Shown here: positions 11,701-23,030 of the stretch, piece after piece
How positions within the stretch are numbered: position 1 is the stretch's first letter
Layout of the letters: each line of letters opens with the position of its first letter
From: Tridacna crocea
Lineage: Eukaryota; Mollusca; Bivalvia; Cardiida; Cardiidae
Assembly (NCBI GenBank): GCA_943736015.1
Contig: OX031056.1
Coordinates: 71,513,277-71,577,276 of the forward strand
Length of the DNA stretch: 64,000 nt
Direction of reading: 5' to 3'
Position numbers and translations under genes: made by a program
The notes under the pieces: model-generated
The model's input: the letters and a program-made list of their open reading frames with translations, nothing else
What the model was told of the DNA's origin: nothing
The model's database searches: none

Positions 11701-14700
11701 ATTATATTTCATGTGTCTATTTTTAGAAATGTTATGGGTAAAGAAATGACATCATTTAACGTAGTGGACCCCTAATAGAAAACAGCTATTTCCAGTATAA
11801 TACTATTATTATCCCACAAAATTTATAATTCTAAAACTAATATATGTATTCTCATTGCAAAGGGAAATTTTAATTACCTCCCTTTTCTGGAAACTAACAA
11901 AAGTATTAACAAATAATTTCAAGATAGACATAAAAGAATTTTCTGGTTGGTTAAAAAAGTGCAGAAGTCTTATACCAGTTTAAATTCTTATTCATCAACT
12001 ACTAAGAAATTGTATTCCATAATTGCACTAGAAGTGTTACGGGTCTACTACCTTAAGATATAGAGGATATTTGTTTTCTTCGGTGAAAGATCGAAATTTA
12101 TTTCATCGAGTGGACACCATCGGTAATATTTTCACGAGTGGCGCAACCACGAGTGAAAATGTTACCGATGGTGTTCACGAGATGAAATAAATTTCGATCT
12201 TTCACCGAAAAAAACAAATATTCTATTTATTTCATGCTTTCAACCCTTTCTGGGAGGAGCTTTATCAAAATTCAGTACAGTTCTTTTCCGTTATTCCCCG
12301 TGGCGTACCCCTCCCGCATAGCAACGTTACGTCATGCGCGAGAAATGTAAGGTATATGACGTCATATTTCCCATCTGGTTGTTAGGCACGCGCAATTTAC
12401 CTAGGCAACAAGAACGTGAAAATCGGTATTTTCACTGGTCGTACCAGTGTAAGATCGAAAAATATTTTCACTGCTATTTTTCGATATCCTACCGGAAAGC
12501 ATGAAATAAACTCGTTTTCCGAGAACAAGGCCCATGTACAAAAGCTTCCATTATTTCACACCTACAATTTATTTTCCAATGAATCGTTTTAATAATACCA
12601 CGTGACTACAGAATATCTTATCCCACTGATATTGGACGCCGTAAAGTCCAATACGGATTTTTCAGAACGAGGCAAGAGTCCAATATGAAATTTTCAGAAC
12701 GAGGTAATGGTCCAATATGGATTTTTCAAAACGAGTCTCGAATATCGATATTGAACCGGAAGAGAAACTTCAAAACCCTCTTTTGATATAATCTGATTAC
12801 TTTTAATCATTCAAATTGAAGTGGCCCTATAACTTGTCGTTTACTTTAAAGTCAATACAAAAGTGTGAATTAAACAGGTCATTTAACATGTCTAGGTACA
12901 ATACTGAATTCATTTGGATTTGAGACAGTCTGTATATTAGAGCGACACAATGAAAAAAAAAACATTCAAAATGTCTGTCTGTCTGTGTCAAACCCTATCC
13001 GACTTATTGATGATTTGCGTTGTTTTCACAGACTGTTCATACGTCAGCTCACGCTTTCTGGTGGTATTACCGATTTATCGAAAAGAGACGAAGGGTTTTC
13101 CTTGAATATCGACTACACTGTCATGGTATGTCAAAACACTTTATTTTACTTGCATCTACTCTCATTTTTGTATTAGAGGGGTAAACAGGACAGAAATACA
13201 ACTCAATTGTAGTAATTGCTATTGAGTGTTACAGTTTTACACTAGTAGAACATTTCTCACAAGTAGCATTTCAAATCATCATCAGAAGAAATTCCACATG
13301 TCTACGCCATAAGATGGTGTCTTTGAAAAGTTACAAGCATTCTGATTTCCTAGCGACTCGCAAAGGCCTTTGCAGCCATTTAACTCTTTACCACACAATC
13401 CCGACTTTTAGTGACTCTGAGAAAGAAAGCCTTTGAAAACATTGTGGGAAATGGAGAAAATGCTGGTAACCAGCATTTTCTCCTTTTCCCATAATGTTTT
13501 CTACCGTTTCCATATCAATTTTCAATTTTTGATTAACATTTATTTTGTCGTATGCAAATGCTTTCAATTTGGACAAGACCAAAATTTTGTCGTTCGGTAA
13601 ATAGTTAAATAAAGATTCCACTCAATCAATGGCGGCATATTTCTGCCATGAGATGCGAGAAAGCTATCGTGGTGATTTATGAAAACTATGGCGATAAACT
13701 AAAGTTTCTTGGAAATTTTATGGAGATAATGAAACGTTTCCTAAATAATAAAAAAAATCACTATAATCCTTTTTATCTAGAAAACTTTACATTGATATCT
13801 AAACGAAACCTCTGATCATTTCGAGTCTAGTCAAAATTTACTAGATCACTTACAATTGTAAATTATTCGAATTTTTACTAACTGGAATCTTTTGATGTCT
13901 AAAACTACCGAGTTCATCCAGTTTTCTATTTATATGTATCGAGAAACGGATGGAACGGTTTCTATTTATATGTATCGAGAAACGGATGGAACGGTCACAA
14001 CAATTTTATCTCACCCCTCACAACGTACGTCAGTGTGACGTCACAGGTAGTGATATCGGACCCTTGTTATAAAGTCAGTGTGCGTGTTTGGTAAGACTGT
14101 TTTTTTTTTTTCTGTAATCGTTCCTTTAAATGATCTGAAAAAGTCTTTAGACCTCCAAAGCGTACAATGCCAAGGGACTTTGTTTTTTGTCAAAGTTTTT
14201 GTACACTACTTATAATAATGGAATAGACTTCGACCGACCATCAAAACCCAATCACTTTTTGATACTTGGTCAAAGTGTTTGTGCATATAGACATCTGCTT
14301 CCTGTCTAAAACATCAGAATATTAAATGTATTCATCTAATGTCTTTGATAAATACATGATAGTCTTTGTAGTCCGTTTGTATCCACCCAAGCTAGCCTCA
14401 TTCTATCTTCATATCGTACTTACTTTTCAATATGGCGGACATAAGTTACGAAAATGCGCAGGTCCGATATCACTTCCTGTGACGTAGGTTGTTACCCTTG
14501 TATCTCGAATGTCAGCTTCGTGCACGATTGAGAAATTTTGCGTTGAAATATATGGTTTATTGTGATAATTTTTTTCAGAAAACATTTCACTATCTCGATA
14601 AAATTTCTAGGAAACTTTAATTTTTTGCGATAGTTTTCAAAAATTATAATGAAAAATATCACGTATCTCGTGGCAGAAATTTGCAACCATATCAGTCATT

Positions 14701-17700
14701 ATTAATTAACTATTGGATATATAGAAGTTATACATGGAAACCGGTCCACGCGATACCAGTCACATTTCTGATTTCGTATAGTACACAGGTCGTGACCCCG
14801 GCTTAATACGACTTGACCTCCGATCAATACAGTTGACCTCGTATCAATATTGATGACCCGCGACCAATACAGAAATCCTTGAACGTGATTGGTCAAAAGT
14901 TCAGTTGCCTGAGCGTCTACGCTTACTTTTAGCCAATCACGTTCAAAGAGGCGGCAAAGTAAACGTAACCCAAAAATTGATATTTGTTTCCAGCAGGGTA
15001 GAAAACATTGTGGGAAAAAGGAGAAAATGCTGGTTTCCAGCATTTTCTCCTTTTCTCACAATGTTTTCAGAAGATTTTTTTTCAGGGTCGTAAAAACCAG
15101 AGATTGTTTGGTAAAGGGTTAATTAATAAAATTGTCATTAATCAAGTGATTTCGTATTGGCCCAGTTACAGGTCCTCGGTCAGCGGTATTGACCCTCGGC
15201 CTTCGGCCTCGGGCCAATACGGCTGACCTCGGACCTGTAACTGGGCCAATACGAAATCACTTGATTAATAACATTATATTATTAATAACGTCTACTTGGG
15301 TATTCTCCTAATTCTTACTTCTGAAAGAGGGTACGTATGAGCTTGGTCAACAGTTTTAGATTCATAAGTAAAGATCTAGAGGATATTTGTAATTTTGGTG
15401 ATAGATCGAAATTTATTTCATCGAGTGGACATCATAGGTAATATTTTCACGTGTGGCGCGATCTTTCACCGCAAAAAAAGCAAAAGAAAAAATCCTCTTC
15501 ATACTTATAGATTTATATAAACTTCTGAAAAGTAGATGTATAAATAGAGGATATTGTATTTTTCGGTGAAAGATCAAAATTTATTTCATCGAGTGGACAC
15601 CATCGGCAATATTACCGATGCTTTCTACTCGATGAAATAGATTTCGATCTTTCACCGAAAAAAAAGAAACAAATATTCTATTTATTTCATGTTTTTAACC
15701 CTTTCTGGGAGGAGCTTTATCAAAATTCAGTACAGTTCTTTTCCCTTATTCCCCGTGGCGTACCCCTCCCGCATAGCAACGTTACGTCAAGCGCGAGAAA
15801 TGTAAGCTATATGACGTCATTTTTCCCATCTGGTTGTTAGGCACGCGCAGTTTACCTAGGCAACAAGAACGTGAAAATCTGTATTTTCACTGGTGGTACC
15901 AGTGTAAGATCGAAAAATATTTTCAGTGCTATTTCTCGACATCCTACCGGAAACCATGAAATAAAAAGAAATAATCTGAATAACAGAATAAAAAAGAGAT
16001 CTAATCGATGATTCATTCCGTTTGCAGCACGAAAACTACGATCAGGGACCGGGTGGGTTTCCAAACGACATCGCCTTGCTGAAGCTTTCTGCACATGAAT
16101 TCGATCTTAGCAGTTATACGATAGGCCTGGCTAGCGGCTCGTATGATTTTGCCAATGATCTTTGCCTTATATCTGGATGGGGTGTCACAGGTAGAAAATC
16201 ATTTTCTAAGTTCACCTATTTATCTCTTAACCTTTTCCCAAACAATCCCTGGTTTTTACGGGCCATGAATAGAAGCCTTTTGAAAACATTGTAGGAAAAG
16301 GAGAAAATGCTGGTAACCAGCATTTTCTCCTTTTTCCACAATGTTTTCTTCCCTTCCCAATAAAAATTTCAAATTTTTATTTACTTAATATATGTTGTCA
16401 TCTGCAAATGCTTTCAATTTGGACCAGTTTTAAATTTTGTCGTTTTGAAAAGAGTTAAGCAAACGAGAAAAGAAATGTAGACGTCCAAATCTAAAGTATT
16501 TGCAGACGTCCATGTACACGTGACTGAAAAGATCGAATTCGTCTTTGAAAGGGTGGAAAACATTGTGGGAAAAAAGAGAAAATGCTGGTTACCAGCATTT
16601 TCTCATTTTCCTACTATGTTTTCGAAAGGCTTCCTCTACAGGCTTGCAAAAATAAAAACACTTAGGATTTCATAGTAGAGGGTTAATGGTGACCTACGTC
16701 TCTTACGTTCAACGTTGTTAAAGTTTTATCACGTATACAGGTCATTTATCTGTGTGTTTTCTGGGTCACTCCGGGAGTAGGACTTGCTGTGCTATCTGCA
16801 AAGAACTCACGAAGAAAATGTTTGTCTGGATGATATCTTTTTCAAGATAAAAATTGGGTCATGTCCAGTCAAAAGTAGGTTACAAGGCCAAATCTAAAAA
16901 AAAGGGGGAAAAAAAAGGAAAAAAATGGGAAGAAAATGAAAAAAAAAATGAAAAAAAAGGGGGGAAAGATGGGAAAAAAATGAAAAAAAAATGGGGGGGG
17001 GGAGGAAAAAAAAAAAGAAAAGAAAAAAAAAGGGGGGGATGTGCATTCTTGAAGCCATTTTTACACGGGAGCGCCCTTGGGCAAAACACCTCAGAGCCCA
17101 AGCTCAGCGCTGGTGAAATCCAGGAAATACATGAATATGCGAACTTTCGTCTTGGTATGAATTAAATGATGATAATGGCGTAGAACACGATTCATGTTAC
17201 GATCGTAAATAAAAGTTTCTTTTCGAAAGGTTTAAGGTCTGTTTTGAAAGATCATTTTAAGAAAATCGTAATGTCCTCGTAAAATGCATTGCGTGAAGTT
17301 GGCCGTAACTTACGAAACCTTTTAGTATTGAGATATTGGGCCCTGGGCCCGTATTCACCAACCATTCTTAAGAACGTTCTTGGTCTTATTCTTCAAATTT
17401 TGTCAATTTGAAAGTAACAGAATTTCTGATTGGCTAAACCACATGGTTTAGCCAATCAGAAGTTCTGTTACTTTCGCAGTCAGAAAAACTTGAAGAATAA
17501 GACAAAGAATGTTCTTAAGAATGGTTGGTGATTACGGGCCCTGGTTAGATTTTATACTTGGAATACTAGGGTATACATAAATGATGTCATAGCCTATGTC
17601 AGTAAGATGTTTATAAAGTTTATTGGTTCCACTTTTATGTTAAAAATGTGTTCCATCAGTCTTTTAGACAAAAAACATTAAAATTTGTTTCGGACGGGAA

Positions 17701-20700
17701 GAAAAGATTGTGGGAAAAGGAGAAATTGCTGGTTACCAGCATTTTGTCCTATTCCCATAATGTTTTCAGTAGGCTTGTTTCTCGGGGTCGTGAAAACCAG
17801 GGATGGTTTGGGACAAGGTTAATAATGGTTGAAATATTTTGTTGTAGGCCTTAAAATGATTTCTTCAGAATTTGGTCGCTCGTTATGCCTACAGTGAAAC
17901 GAACTTCTAAACGGCCACTTTTAAACTGTAATGTCCTATAGACCTCTTCTCGTGTCCGCTACCTATAACATTGACAACTTATTTGGTTTCATTTTTTTGC
18001 AGAATAATCGACCGGTCTGAAAACATACCTTAGTCAAATTATGAAGAGAATTCATTCAAGTTTTACCGCGTAAAAAATTATTTGCCGTTCATTTACTCAA
18101 CATTGTCATTTTAAAAATCAAGTTTCTTGAAAACTTCATGCTTGTTTTTTCGGATTGCATTTTTTCACAGAGAATAATTTTCAATGCTTTTTCTTCTTAT
18201 TCCATACAAAAGTTGAGTATTTTATGCCTCCCTGTTTAAGCTGTTTTGGCTGGTAGACACCACGCATACCCAAACATCTAGTTTTCCTCTTTTTTATGAA
18301 AAAGAGAGTCCTTCAGTTGGCAAAATCCAGAATCTTTTCATCACAAGACCATGGTTAACGTCCAGATATGTCACAATTTGTTTTTATAAACATTTCTTTT
18401 ACTTGCTCCAATTTACAGGAGAAACAAAAGTGGCCGTCTAGAAGTTCGTTTCAGTGTATTTATCTTGAAGTCAAATTTTCTTTATTTCAGAAGATGGAAC
18501 AGGCGGTTCCGACATTCTGATGAAAGCCGAAGTGGAAGTCTTATCTCATGACGATTGCGTAAATAAATGGGGTTCGTCATATATTCTGCCTCAACACATC
18601 TGCGTATGGGGCCAGGAGGGTGACCGTTCAGGTGCATGCAATGTAAGTATGCCTGATACTTGTGGGTGTCTTTTCAGTTCAGCATTGTTACGGTTAAATG
18701 CCGAAAAATAAACAAAACAGGTGTTAAAATACTTTAAGATTTCCATAACTTTACAAGTACGAAAAGTTTTGAGGTTATTCAGAGCTACAGATAGAGGGAG
18801 TGATTTTGATTTCAAAATTGAAAATATTAATCATTTTTCCACCAAACTCTTTGTTATGGGTAAGACGATTCTAATGAGTACCCACAACATAGGGTTTGGA
18901 AGAGAAATAACGGATTTAGAGCGCCATCACTCCCTCTTATCTGGAACTCTGGTTATTGTAAAGATGTGAGTCCGTCAATGTGCGGCAGGTGTTAGTGCTA
19001 GTCGATGGGAGAAAACTTTATCAAAAGATATGTCAAAAGTTTCCAGCAGGGCCCATATCCACCAATCATTCTTGGGAATATACTTAATCTTATTCATCAA
19101 GGTTTTCTAAATTTGTAAGTTACACAACTTCTGATTGGCTAAAGCATTTGGTTTAGCCAATCAGAAGTTGTGTTACTTACAAATGTAGAAAATTCTGGAG
19201 GATAAGACAAAGAACGTTTAACGAGTATTACATTTTGTAATCTAGAAAACAGGGTCAAAAAAATTCAGAATTATTACTTGTCCTGCCATTTTGCACTCGT
19301 CCTACAGTTAGACTAGACAAAGAAGGATAATCAAATCACCAAATTTTTACTAGTGAGGAAAAGCCGACGAGTGGATTTTTTTTGAACCCTAGAAAAGGAA
19401 ATAATGGAAAATACCAAGTGGCTAATTCATGACCCCAAATGAAACTTTTTATAAGTACTAGATAAATGGATGAAAAGAGAATCTAATTATGGAGATATCT
19501 TGAAAACCAGAGTGTAAACAAACGCTTTAAAACTTGACGGTATTAAAATCTAGTCAGCTGTGTAAACGTAGGTAAAAAATCAATATAAGGTGAATGGAGT
19601 AAAGAAACTGTTGGGATTTGTCTTCGATTTAAACCGAAAAGTGGTTGCTAGCCGAAATGGAATGAAATGCATTTTCTATCTGACGTAATCTGTGCAACAT
19701 TGCAACCGTCAGGGGCAATATTGGGCTTAAACATACAAGAGTGATTATTACACTGCAAAGAAATTTCTAGTGATCTGATTGGTTAACATACCGGGAACAT
19801 ATATCATGTTCCCTGGCAAAAACCACGTAAAACCAGTTTCCCTTTTGAGTGCCCAGTATACATCTCTACACGAGCAACACAACATCCAAAATGGCGGCGT
19901 CGATCGATCACCAGACACTCAGAAGGGAACTTCTATGTCGTCAGCATACTCGATTCTTGAAATCATAAAAACAGGAAAAGTTTGCTTTTAAAACGCGCTT
20001 TGAAAGGGTAAAACTTTGCAGTATAATAAATTCGTTGTACGGTCAGGTGGCAGGGGACTTGGAAACTTGTTCACGGCTGTGGTGAATCATGTCACCACCT
20101 CGCCTCCTCGGCTCGGGGCGACATGATTAACCACAGCCGTGAACATGTTTCCAAGTCCCCTGCCACCTGACCGTACACCTGATATTATAGTTTCATAAAA
20201 TAAGAAAAAGAGAAAACGGTTAAAAATATTGGATGACACCGAGTAAAGATGTATGTTTAACCCTTTACCACACGACAAGATTTTAGACCTGTTCGAATTG
20301 AAAGCACTTGCTGATGACAGTTTTAATATGGCTCATATGATAATTCTATTATTATTATTTTTTTTGACAGGTAGGAAACATTTTGGAAAAAAGAGAAAAT
20401 GCTGGTAACCAGCATTTTCTCCTTTTCCCACAATGTTTTCAAAAACTTTCTCTTTCAGGGGTGAAAAAAATCGTCATTGTGTAGTAAAAGGTTAAACGTT
20501 GCTGAAACCTAATTCAAATTTTTGAGACTTCGTTCTCATACAGTTGATTGCACTGACTGATTAAAGCCATATGGCTAATATTTTTTATCGGAAACTGTTC
20601 AATAATTCTTTTTAATTATACATGTACTGCAAAGAAATTTTTCGCGATCTGATTGGATAACATGCCTCATGTACAATGGCAAAACCAACGTAAAAATAGT

Positions 20701-21694
20701 TTCCCTTTTGAGAGCCGCGTAAACATGACTACAGTATCAACACAACATCCAAAATGGCGGCGTCGATCAAGAATAACTCTGAGATTATGTACACGTTTTA
20801 GTACGTACGAGTATTACCAAGGTTTCATTGACGTCAGTTTCCAGTGACGTCATTTTTCATTGAATTGGGGCATTCAGAAGGGAAATAGTTCTTCGTCAGC
20901 GTAATCAATTTTTTAAACCAAAGCCCATGTAAAATTCGCTTAACAAACGTCGTCCTGGTAAATCTTTGCGGTAAACTCGAAGGTATACTTGCAGTAAGAC
21001 TTGAAGTCTCCTGCCACCTGACCGTACAACTAATATTATTATACTGCAAAGAGATTTCTTGTGATCTGATTGGATAATATGCCCCGTGCATGTAGGCCTA
21101 CACTGGCAAAACCCTTTTGGGAGCCCTGCATACATGACTTCACTGTCAAAGCAACATCCAAAATGGCGGGGTCGGTCATGATTAACATTACGATTATGCG
21201 CCAAGCTGCACGTTTTAGCAAGTATTAACGAGGTTTCAATGACGTCATTTCCCAGTGACGTCAGTTTTCATTGCAATGGGGCACTCAGAAGGAAAATTCT
21301 ACTTCGTTAGCGTACTTAAATTAAAAAAAAAAAAAGTAAAATTCCATTAACAAACATTGGAATGGCACAACTTTGCTCGGGGCGACATGATTAACCATAG
21401 CCGTGAACAAGTTTTTCCAAGTCACCCGCCACCTGACCCTACAACTAATAATGTACATATTCCTGCAATTTTAATGAATATGAGTTTTACTAAGAACAGG
21501 AAATGCCTTTATTTATTAAAACCACATAGGGTGACAGCGGTGGCCCACTCACATGCAACGGCGTTCTGGCTGGACTGACGTCATGGGGAAGAACCGGCTG
21601 TCATACTGACGGCGTTGTGGGAGATCCGAGTGTCTACGTTCGAATTTCTTACTTTTATAATTGGATTAGGGAGAACTGTAACAACTGCGTTTAA
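8717..21694 (+). CDS. Secreted S1-family (chymotrypsin/elastase-like) serine protease, six exons
   Basis: Exons 8717-8753, 10811-11039, 13032-13125, 16028-16190, 18491-18642 and 21530-21694 join in phase to 279 residues. Seen: signal peptide 1-16 ([16 protein letters not shown]), propeptide to Arg43, activation site R43|IING, catalytic His84 (TAAHC), Asp134 (NDIALLKL) and Ser228 (GDSGGPL). The usual cysteine pairs of the fold are present (for example C69-C85 and C224 with the Cys of TGC in the C-terminal part). The residue equivalent to chymotrypsin 189 is Gly222 and 190 is Ala223, so trypsin-type Arg/Lys specificity is unlikely; chymotrypsin- or elastase-like cleavage is inferred. Length is normal for a simple S1 protease with no extra domains. 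It would act outside the cell as a zymogen cleaved at Arg43, probably in digestion. All introns have GT/AG ends and carry many MITEs. Confidence 0.95.
8918..8965. repeat. Hairpin related to the 26349-26935 tandem units
   Basis: GTAACTACAGCTTG and its inverted copy CAAGCTGTAGTTAC, then TTTTGAAGTAAACCGATGAC, as in the later array. It lies in protease intron 1. Confidence 0.6.
9345..9530. repeat. Palindrome of about 185 bp
   Basis: Outer arms AATCTATTTCATCAG..GTGGTT and complementary GGCACAACCTAATGAAATAAATT. Inner arms GGGAAAAGGAGAGGTATGCG and CATACCTTTCCC. Confidence 0.65.
9955..10118. repeat. Palindrome of about 160 bp
   Basis: TCAACTGGTTATTTTTGATA and ATATCAAAAATAACCAGTTG are exact inverted arms, with AACGAGTGCAAAGCACGAG at the tip. 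Confidence 0.8.
10479..10550. repeat. C-family hairpin
   Basis: GACTCATGTCTGCCTGCG and its inverted copy around CGGACTGGGC, followed by TACTTTTTGCAGATGCAA. Confidence 0.7.
10556..10785. repeat. A-family MITE next to protease exon 2
   Basis: Core GAAAACATTGGGGGAAAATG, right arm ending TTTCGTTTGGTAAAAAG. It ends about 25 bases before exon 2. Confidence 0.75.
10811..11039 (+). CDS. Serine protease exon 2 (propeptide, activation site, catalytic His)
   Basis: The acceptor is TTTCAG and the donor GTAAGT. It encodes the end of the signal peptide, the propeptide, the [20 protein letters not shown] mature N-terminus and TAAHCVDG with the catalytic His. Confidence 0.93.
11108..11245. repeat. A-family variant with GCTCGTGACGAGC tip
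   Basis: TTAACCCATTACTCC left end and GGAAAACATTGTGGCAAAAG core, but the tip is AAATTGCTCGTGACGAGCAA instead of the usual GCTGGT/ACCAGC. Confidence 0.65.
11488..11700. repeat. Two C-family hairpins
   Basis: Copies at 11488-11530 and 11633-11697 carry GTATCGAC/GTCGATAC arms around decayed CAGGCTAA cores. Confidence 0.6.
11740..12040 (+). repeat. L-family dispersed repeat
   Basis: Shares TAGTGGACCCCTAATA, ATTCTCATTGCAAAGGGA and TGGAAACTAACAAAAGTATT blocks with 42215-42530; 51025-51415 is a reverse copy. Confidence 0.6.
12058..12512 (+). repeat. E-family element, near full length
   Basis: Left part is a palindrome (CGAAATTTATTTCATCGAGT ... CGATCTTTCACCGAAAAA). Right part holds CTGGGAGGAGCTTTATC, TATGACGTCATATTTCCC, TTTACCTAGGCAAC and CGATATCCTACCGG. 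Confidence 0.8.
12625..12745. repeat. Short direct repeat of about 45 bp, three copies
   Basis: TCCAATACGGATTTTTCAGA followed by ACGAGGCAAGAG recurs with small changes. Confidence 0.6.
13032..13125 (+). CDS. Serine protease exon 3
   Basis: Ninety-four bases between TTTTCACAG and GTATGT. It encodes the beta-strand segment [12 protein letters not shown]...DYTVM that runs into HENY of exon 4. The phase fits both neighbours exactly. Confidence 0.85.
13379..13608. repeat. A-family palindromic MITE
   Basis: Complete: TTAACTCTTTACCACACAAT to TTGTCGTTCGGTAAATAGTT around an intact hairpin core. Confidence 0.85.
13923..13996. repeat. 36-bp tandem duplication
   Basis: TTCTATTTATATGTATCGAG then AAACGGATGGAACGG occurs twice without change, with period 36. 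Confidence 0.9.
14020..14492. repeat. Element with about 30-bp inverted ends
   Basis: CACAGGTAGTGATATCGGAC at the left and GTCCGATATCACTTCCTGTG at the right, flanked outside by ACAAC/GTTGT and TACGTCA/TGACGTA. The left end carries an extra TGTGACGTCA. Confidence 0.65.
14957..15123. repeat. A-family element, left end missing
   Basis: Begins within the left arm (GTAACCCAAAAATTGATATT) and runs through an intact hairpin to GTTTGGTAAAGGGTTAA. Confidence 0.75.
15140..15275. repeat. Long GC-rich palindrome
   Basis: AATCAAGTGATTTCGTATTG and CAATACGAAATCACTTGATT arms enclose GGCCCAGTTACAGGTC and its complement, with a GGCCTTCGGCC tip. Confidence 0.85.
15370..15966 (+). repeat. E-family elements: fragment then near-complete copy
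   Basis: 15370-15480 is a fragment with the GATAGATCGAAATTTATTTC start. 15541-15966 is a copy whose central palindrome is shortened but whose TATGACGTCA and TTTACCTAGGCAAC blocks are kept. Confidence 0.7.
16028..16190 (+). CDS. Serine protease exon 4 (catalytic Asp)
   Basis: The acceptor is TTTGCAG and the donor GTAGAA. It encodes [20 protein letters not shown] with the catalytic Asp, and ends at LISGWGVT. An E-family element ends about 60 bases before it. Confidence 0.93.
16227..16458. repeat. A-family palindromic MITE just after protease exon 4
   Basis: CTTAACCTTTTCCCAAACAA to TTTGTCGTTTTGAAAAGAGT around an intact core. It starts 36 bases after the exon 4 donor. Confidence 0.8.
16498..16687. 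repeat. A-family element, partial
   Basis: Left arm TTTGCAGACGTCCATG..GTGACTGAAAAG, hairpin, and CATAGTAGAGGGTTAA right end. Confidence 0.75.
16893..17034. repeat. A/G-rich low-complexity tract
   Basis: Poly-A blocks with G interruptions on the plus strand. The lysine-rich reading frame here is an artefact. Confidence 0.9.
17345..17542. repeat. D-family palindrome
   Basis: GGGCCCGTATTCACCAACCA to GATTACGGGCCC; centre TGATTGGCTAAACCACATGG with its mirror arm. Confidence 0.85.
17650..17823. repeat. A-family element, decayed
   Basis: AAGATTGTGGGAAAAGGAGA core and GGTTTGGGACAAGGTTAA end. Confidence 0.65.
18491..18642 (+). CDS. Serine protease exon 5
   Basis: The acceptor is TTTATTTCAG and the donor GTAAGT. 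It encodes [18 protein letters not shown], the Cys168/182-type loop (DDCVNKW...HICV) and the S1-pocket wall SGACN. Confidence 0.93.
19048..19219. repeat. D-family palindrome, right end lost
   Basis: AGGGCCCATATCCACCAATC left end and a TGATTGGCTAAAGCATTTGG centre. The right end stops after AAGACAAAGAACG. Confidence 0.75.
19749..20185 (+). repeat. F-family element, full length
   Basis: TTACACTGCAAAGAAATTTC start, ATCCAAAATGGCGGCGTCGA block, TTTGCAGTATAATAAATTCG, then a terminal hairpin with GGCAGGGGACTTGGAAAC arms. Confidence 0.8.
20257..20494. repeat. A-family palindromic MITE
   Basis: TTAACCCTTTACCACACGAC to GTAGTAAAAGGTTAA with an intact core. The inner poly-T is expanded. Confidence 0.8.
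20625..21035 (+). repeat. F-family element, terminal hairpin reduced
   Basis: Has CAACATCCAAAATGGCGGCG, two CAGTGACGTCA-type motifs, and CTGCCACCTGACCGTACAAC at the end. Confidence 0.75.
21046..21450 (+). repeat. F-family element, tandem to the previous copy
   Basis: Starts ACTGCAAAGAGATTTCTTGT, has CATCCAAAATGGCGGGGTCG and two TGACGTCA, and ends GCCACCTGACCCTACAAC. It ends 80 bases before protease exon 6. Confidence 0.75.
21530..21694 (+). CDS. Serine protease exon 6 (catalytic Ser, stop)
   Basis: Begins with [20 protein letters not shown], carries the catalytic Ser, and ends [11 protein letters not shown] then TAA. Confidence 0.95.
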   Translation, partial: GDSGGPLTCNGVLAGLTSWGRTGCHTDGVVGDPSVYVRISYFYNWIRENCNNCV

Positions 21695-21762
21695 CCGCTT
21701 CTGTGGTTGATTGATTGATTGATCCTGAAATGTTTGATTGACTTACGTGGACTTACGATCTG

Positions 21763-21768
21763 AATAAA
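21763..21768 (+). terminator. Polyadenylation signal AATAAA of the serine protease gene
   Basis: A canonical AATAAA 69 bases after the stop codon, on the same strand. Confidence 0.7.
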
Positions 21769-21918
21769 ATTCACAGCATTTAGTTCATTTCGTCCTAGTC
21801 TTATTTCAAATCTTCATTCGACGACGGGGGTATTTCTTACAGTGTTCTTAAACCAGTGTTCTATCTAGTCATTAAAACCATCTCGACGAGATCATGTTAG
21901 TAGATGATTGTAACACAG

Positions 21919-22030
21919 CTTTAACCTTTCGCTATACCATGTTTCAATGGCCCTCTAGGAAAAATACCTTTGAAAACAATGTGGGAACAGGACGAAATTC
22001 TCATTACAATGTTTTCTACCCTTTCATAGA
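21919..22030. repeat. A-family element, decayed
   Basis: TTAACCTTTCGCTATACC left end, GAAAACAATGTGGGAACAGG core, then TACAATGTTTTCTACCC. Confidence 0.55.
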
Positions 22031-22380
22031 CAAATTCCAACAGTAGTTCAATAATACTCATTTTTAATTATAGCTAATTTTGCACGATGATATTTTAGAG
22101 GAAATAGCTTTTTTCCATTACACAGGTCTTACCTTAAACATAATTAACTTGCATTGGTAGAGAAATCTTGCAACTTACAGTTATTTCTCTTGAGTTTGCT
22201 TCTTGGACACCACACATAAACTCACGTCGATCAAAATTAACATCAAGATTATGCGCCAAGCTGCACGTTTTAACGCGTATTACCAAGGATTCAGTGACCT
22301 CAGTTCCCAGTGAAGTCAGTTTTCATTGAAATGGAGCACATATTTTGCGGACAGTGTAGATCAAGATCAGACTGCACTAG
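22030..22380. repeat. Fragments of L, F and G families
   Basis: 22040-22145 matches the L end (ATTATAGCTAATTTTGCA). 22228-22335 matches the F interior (GCGCCAAGCTGCACGTTTTA). 22335-22380 is a half G hairpin (GATCAAGATCAGACTGCA). Confidence 0.6.
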
Positions 22381-23030
22381 TCTAAATAATGAGACGTTAC
22401 GGTGATTTTTTTCATAGTTGGACCAGTCGAAAAAGTAACATTGCCTTTGGGGATAGTTATCTGTACTAGGTAAGGGCATACTTCTTGGAGGAACGGGCAC
22501 CACACGCCGGCTAATTTTTGTGACACATAATACACTGTGTGTTGTCCCAGCAACAGATTGTAGCCTTGTCTCAGACGCGATACACTAATCCGCCCTTCAA
22601 AAGATTTAATCATTCTAAGGTACCTTCCATAGTTACGACGACTCTTTAGTTCATCATTCAGGACTTTTGTCCTCTGGACCGTTATGTTATGGAACTTATG
22701 CTTTATCTATTGTGCACTCAGAAGTTCCTTTCACTTTCCTGTAAAATTAATGAAATGTGGCTTTGAAGTGTACCTCTTCATCAGCTTTTCAATAAGTTGA
22801 AGGCGCATCTTTCAGTTGTAGTTTTGGTTCGTCGTTTTCAAGTGATAATTCTTTTTACTATAGTTTAAATTTACAGCTTTCTTTAAACGTGAGTCAGTTA
22901 ATACGTTGCTTGGAGCATCAAATAGATCTTATATGTATACATTTTTTCCCTTTTAGTTTTATTATATAAATAAAACTAAATGGGGAAGGTGTAGTCTTTA
23001 TAAGATCTGGAACCATCACAATAGAGCTAG

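Noticed and set aside
16854..17165. Lysine-rich 103-residue frame
   Set aside because: Low-complexity A/G tract inside a protease intron; no family features.
22930..23030. Possible extra exon next to the GPCR
   Set aside because: The receptor is complete in one exon with its own stop, and nearby sequence is AT-rich without a usable frame.
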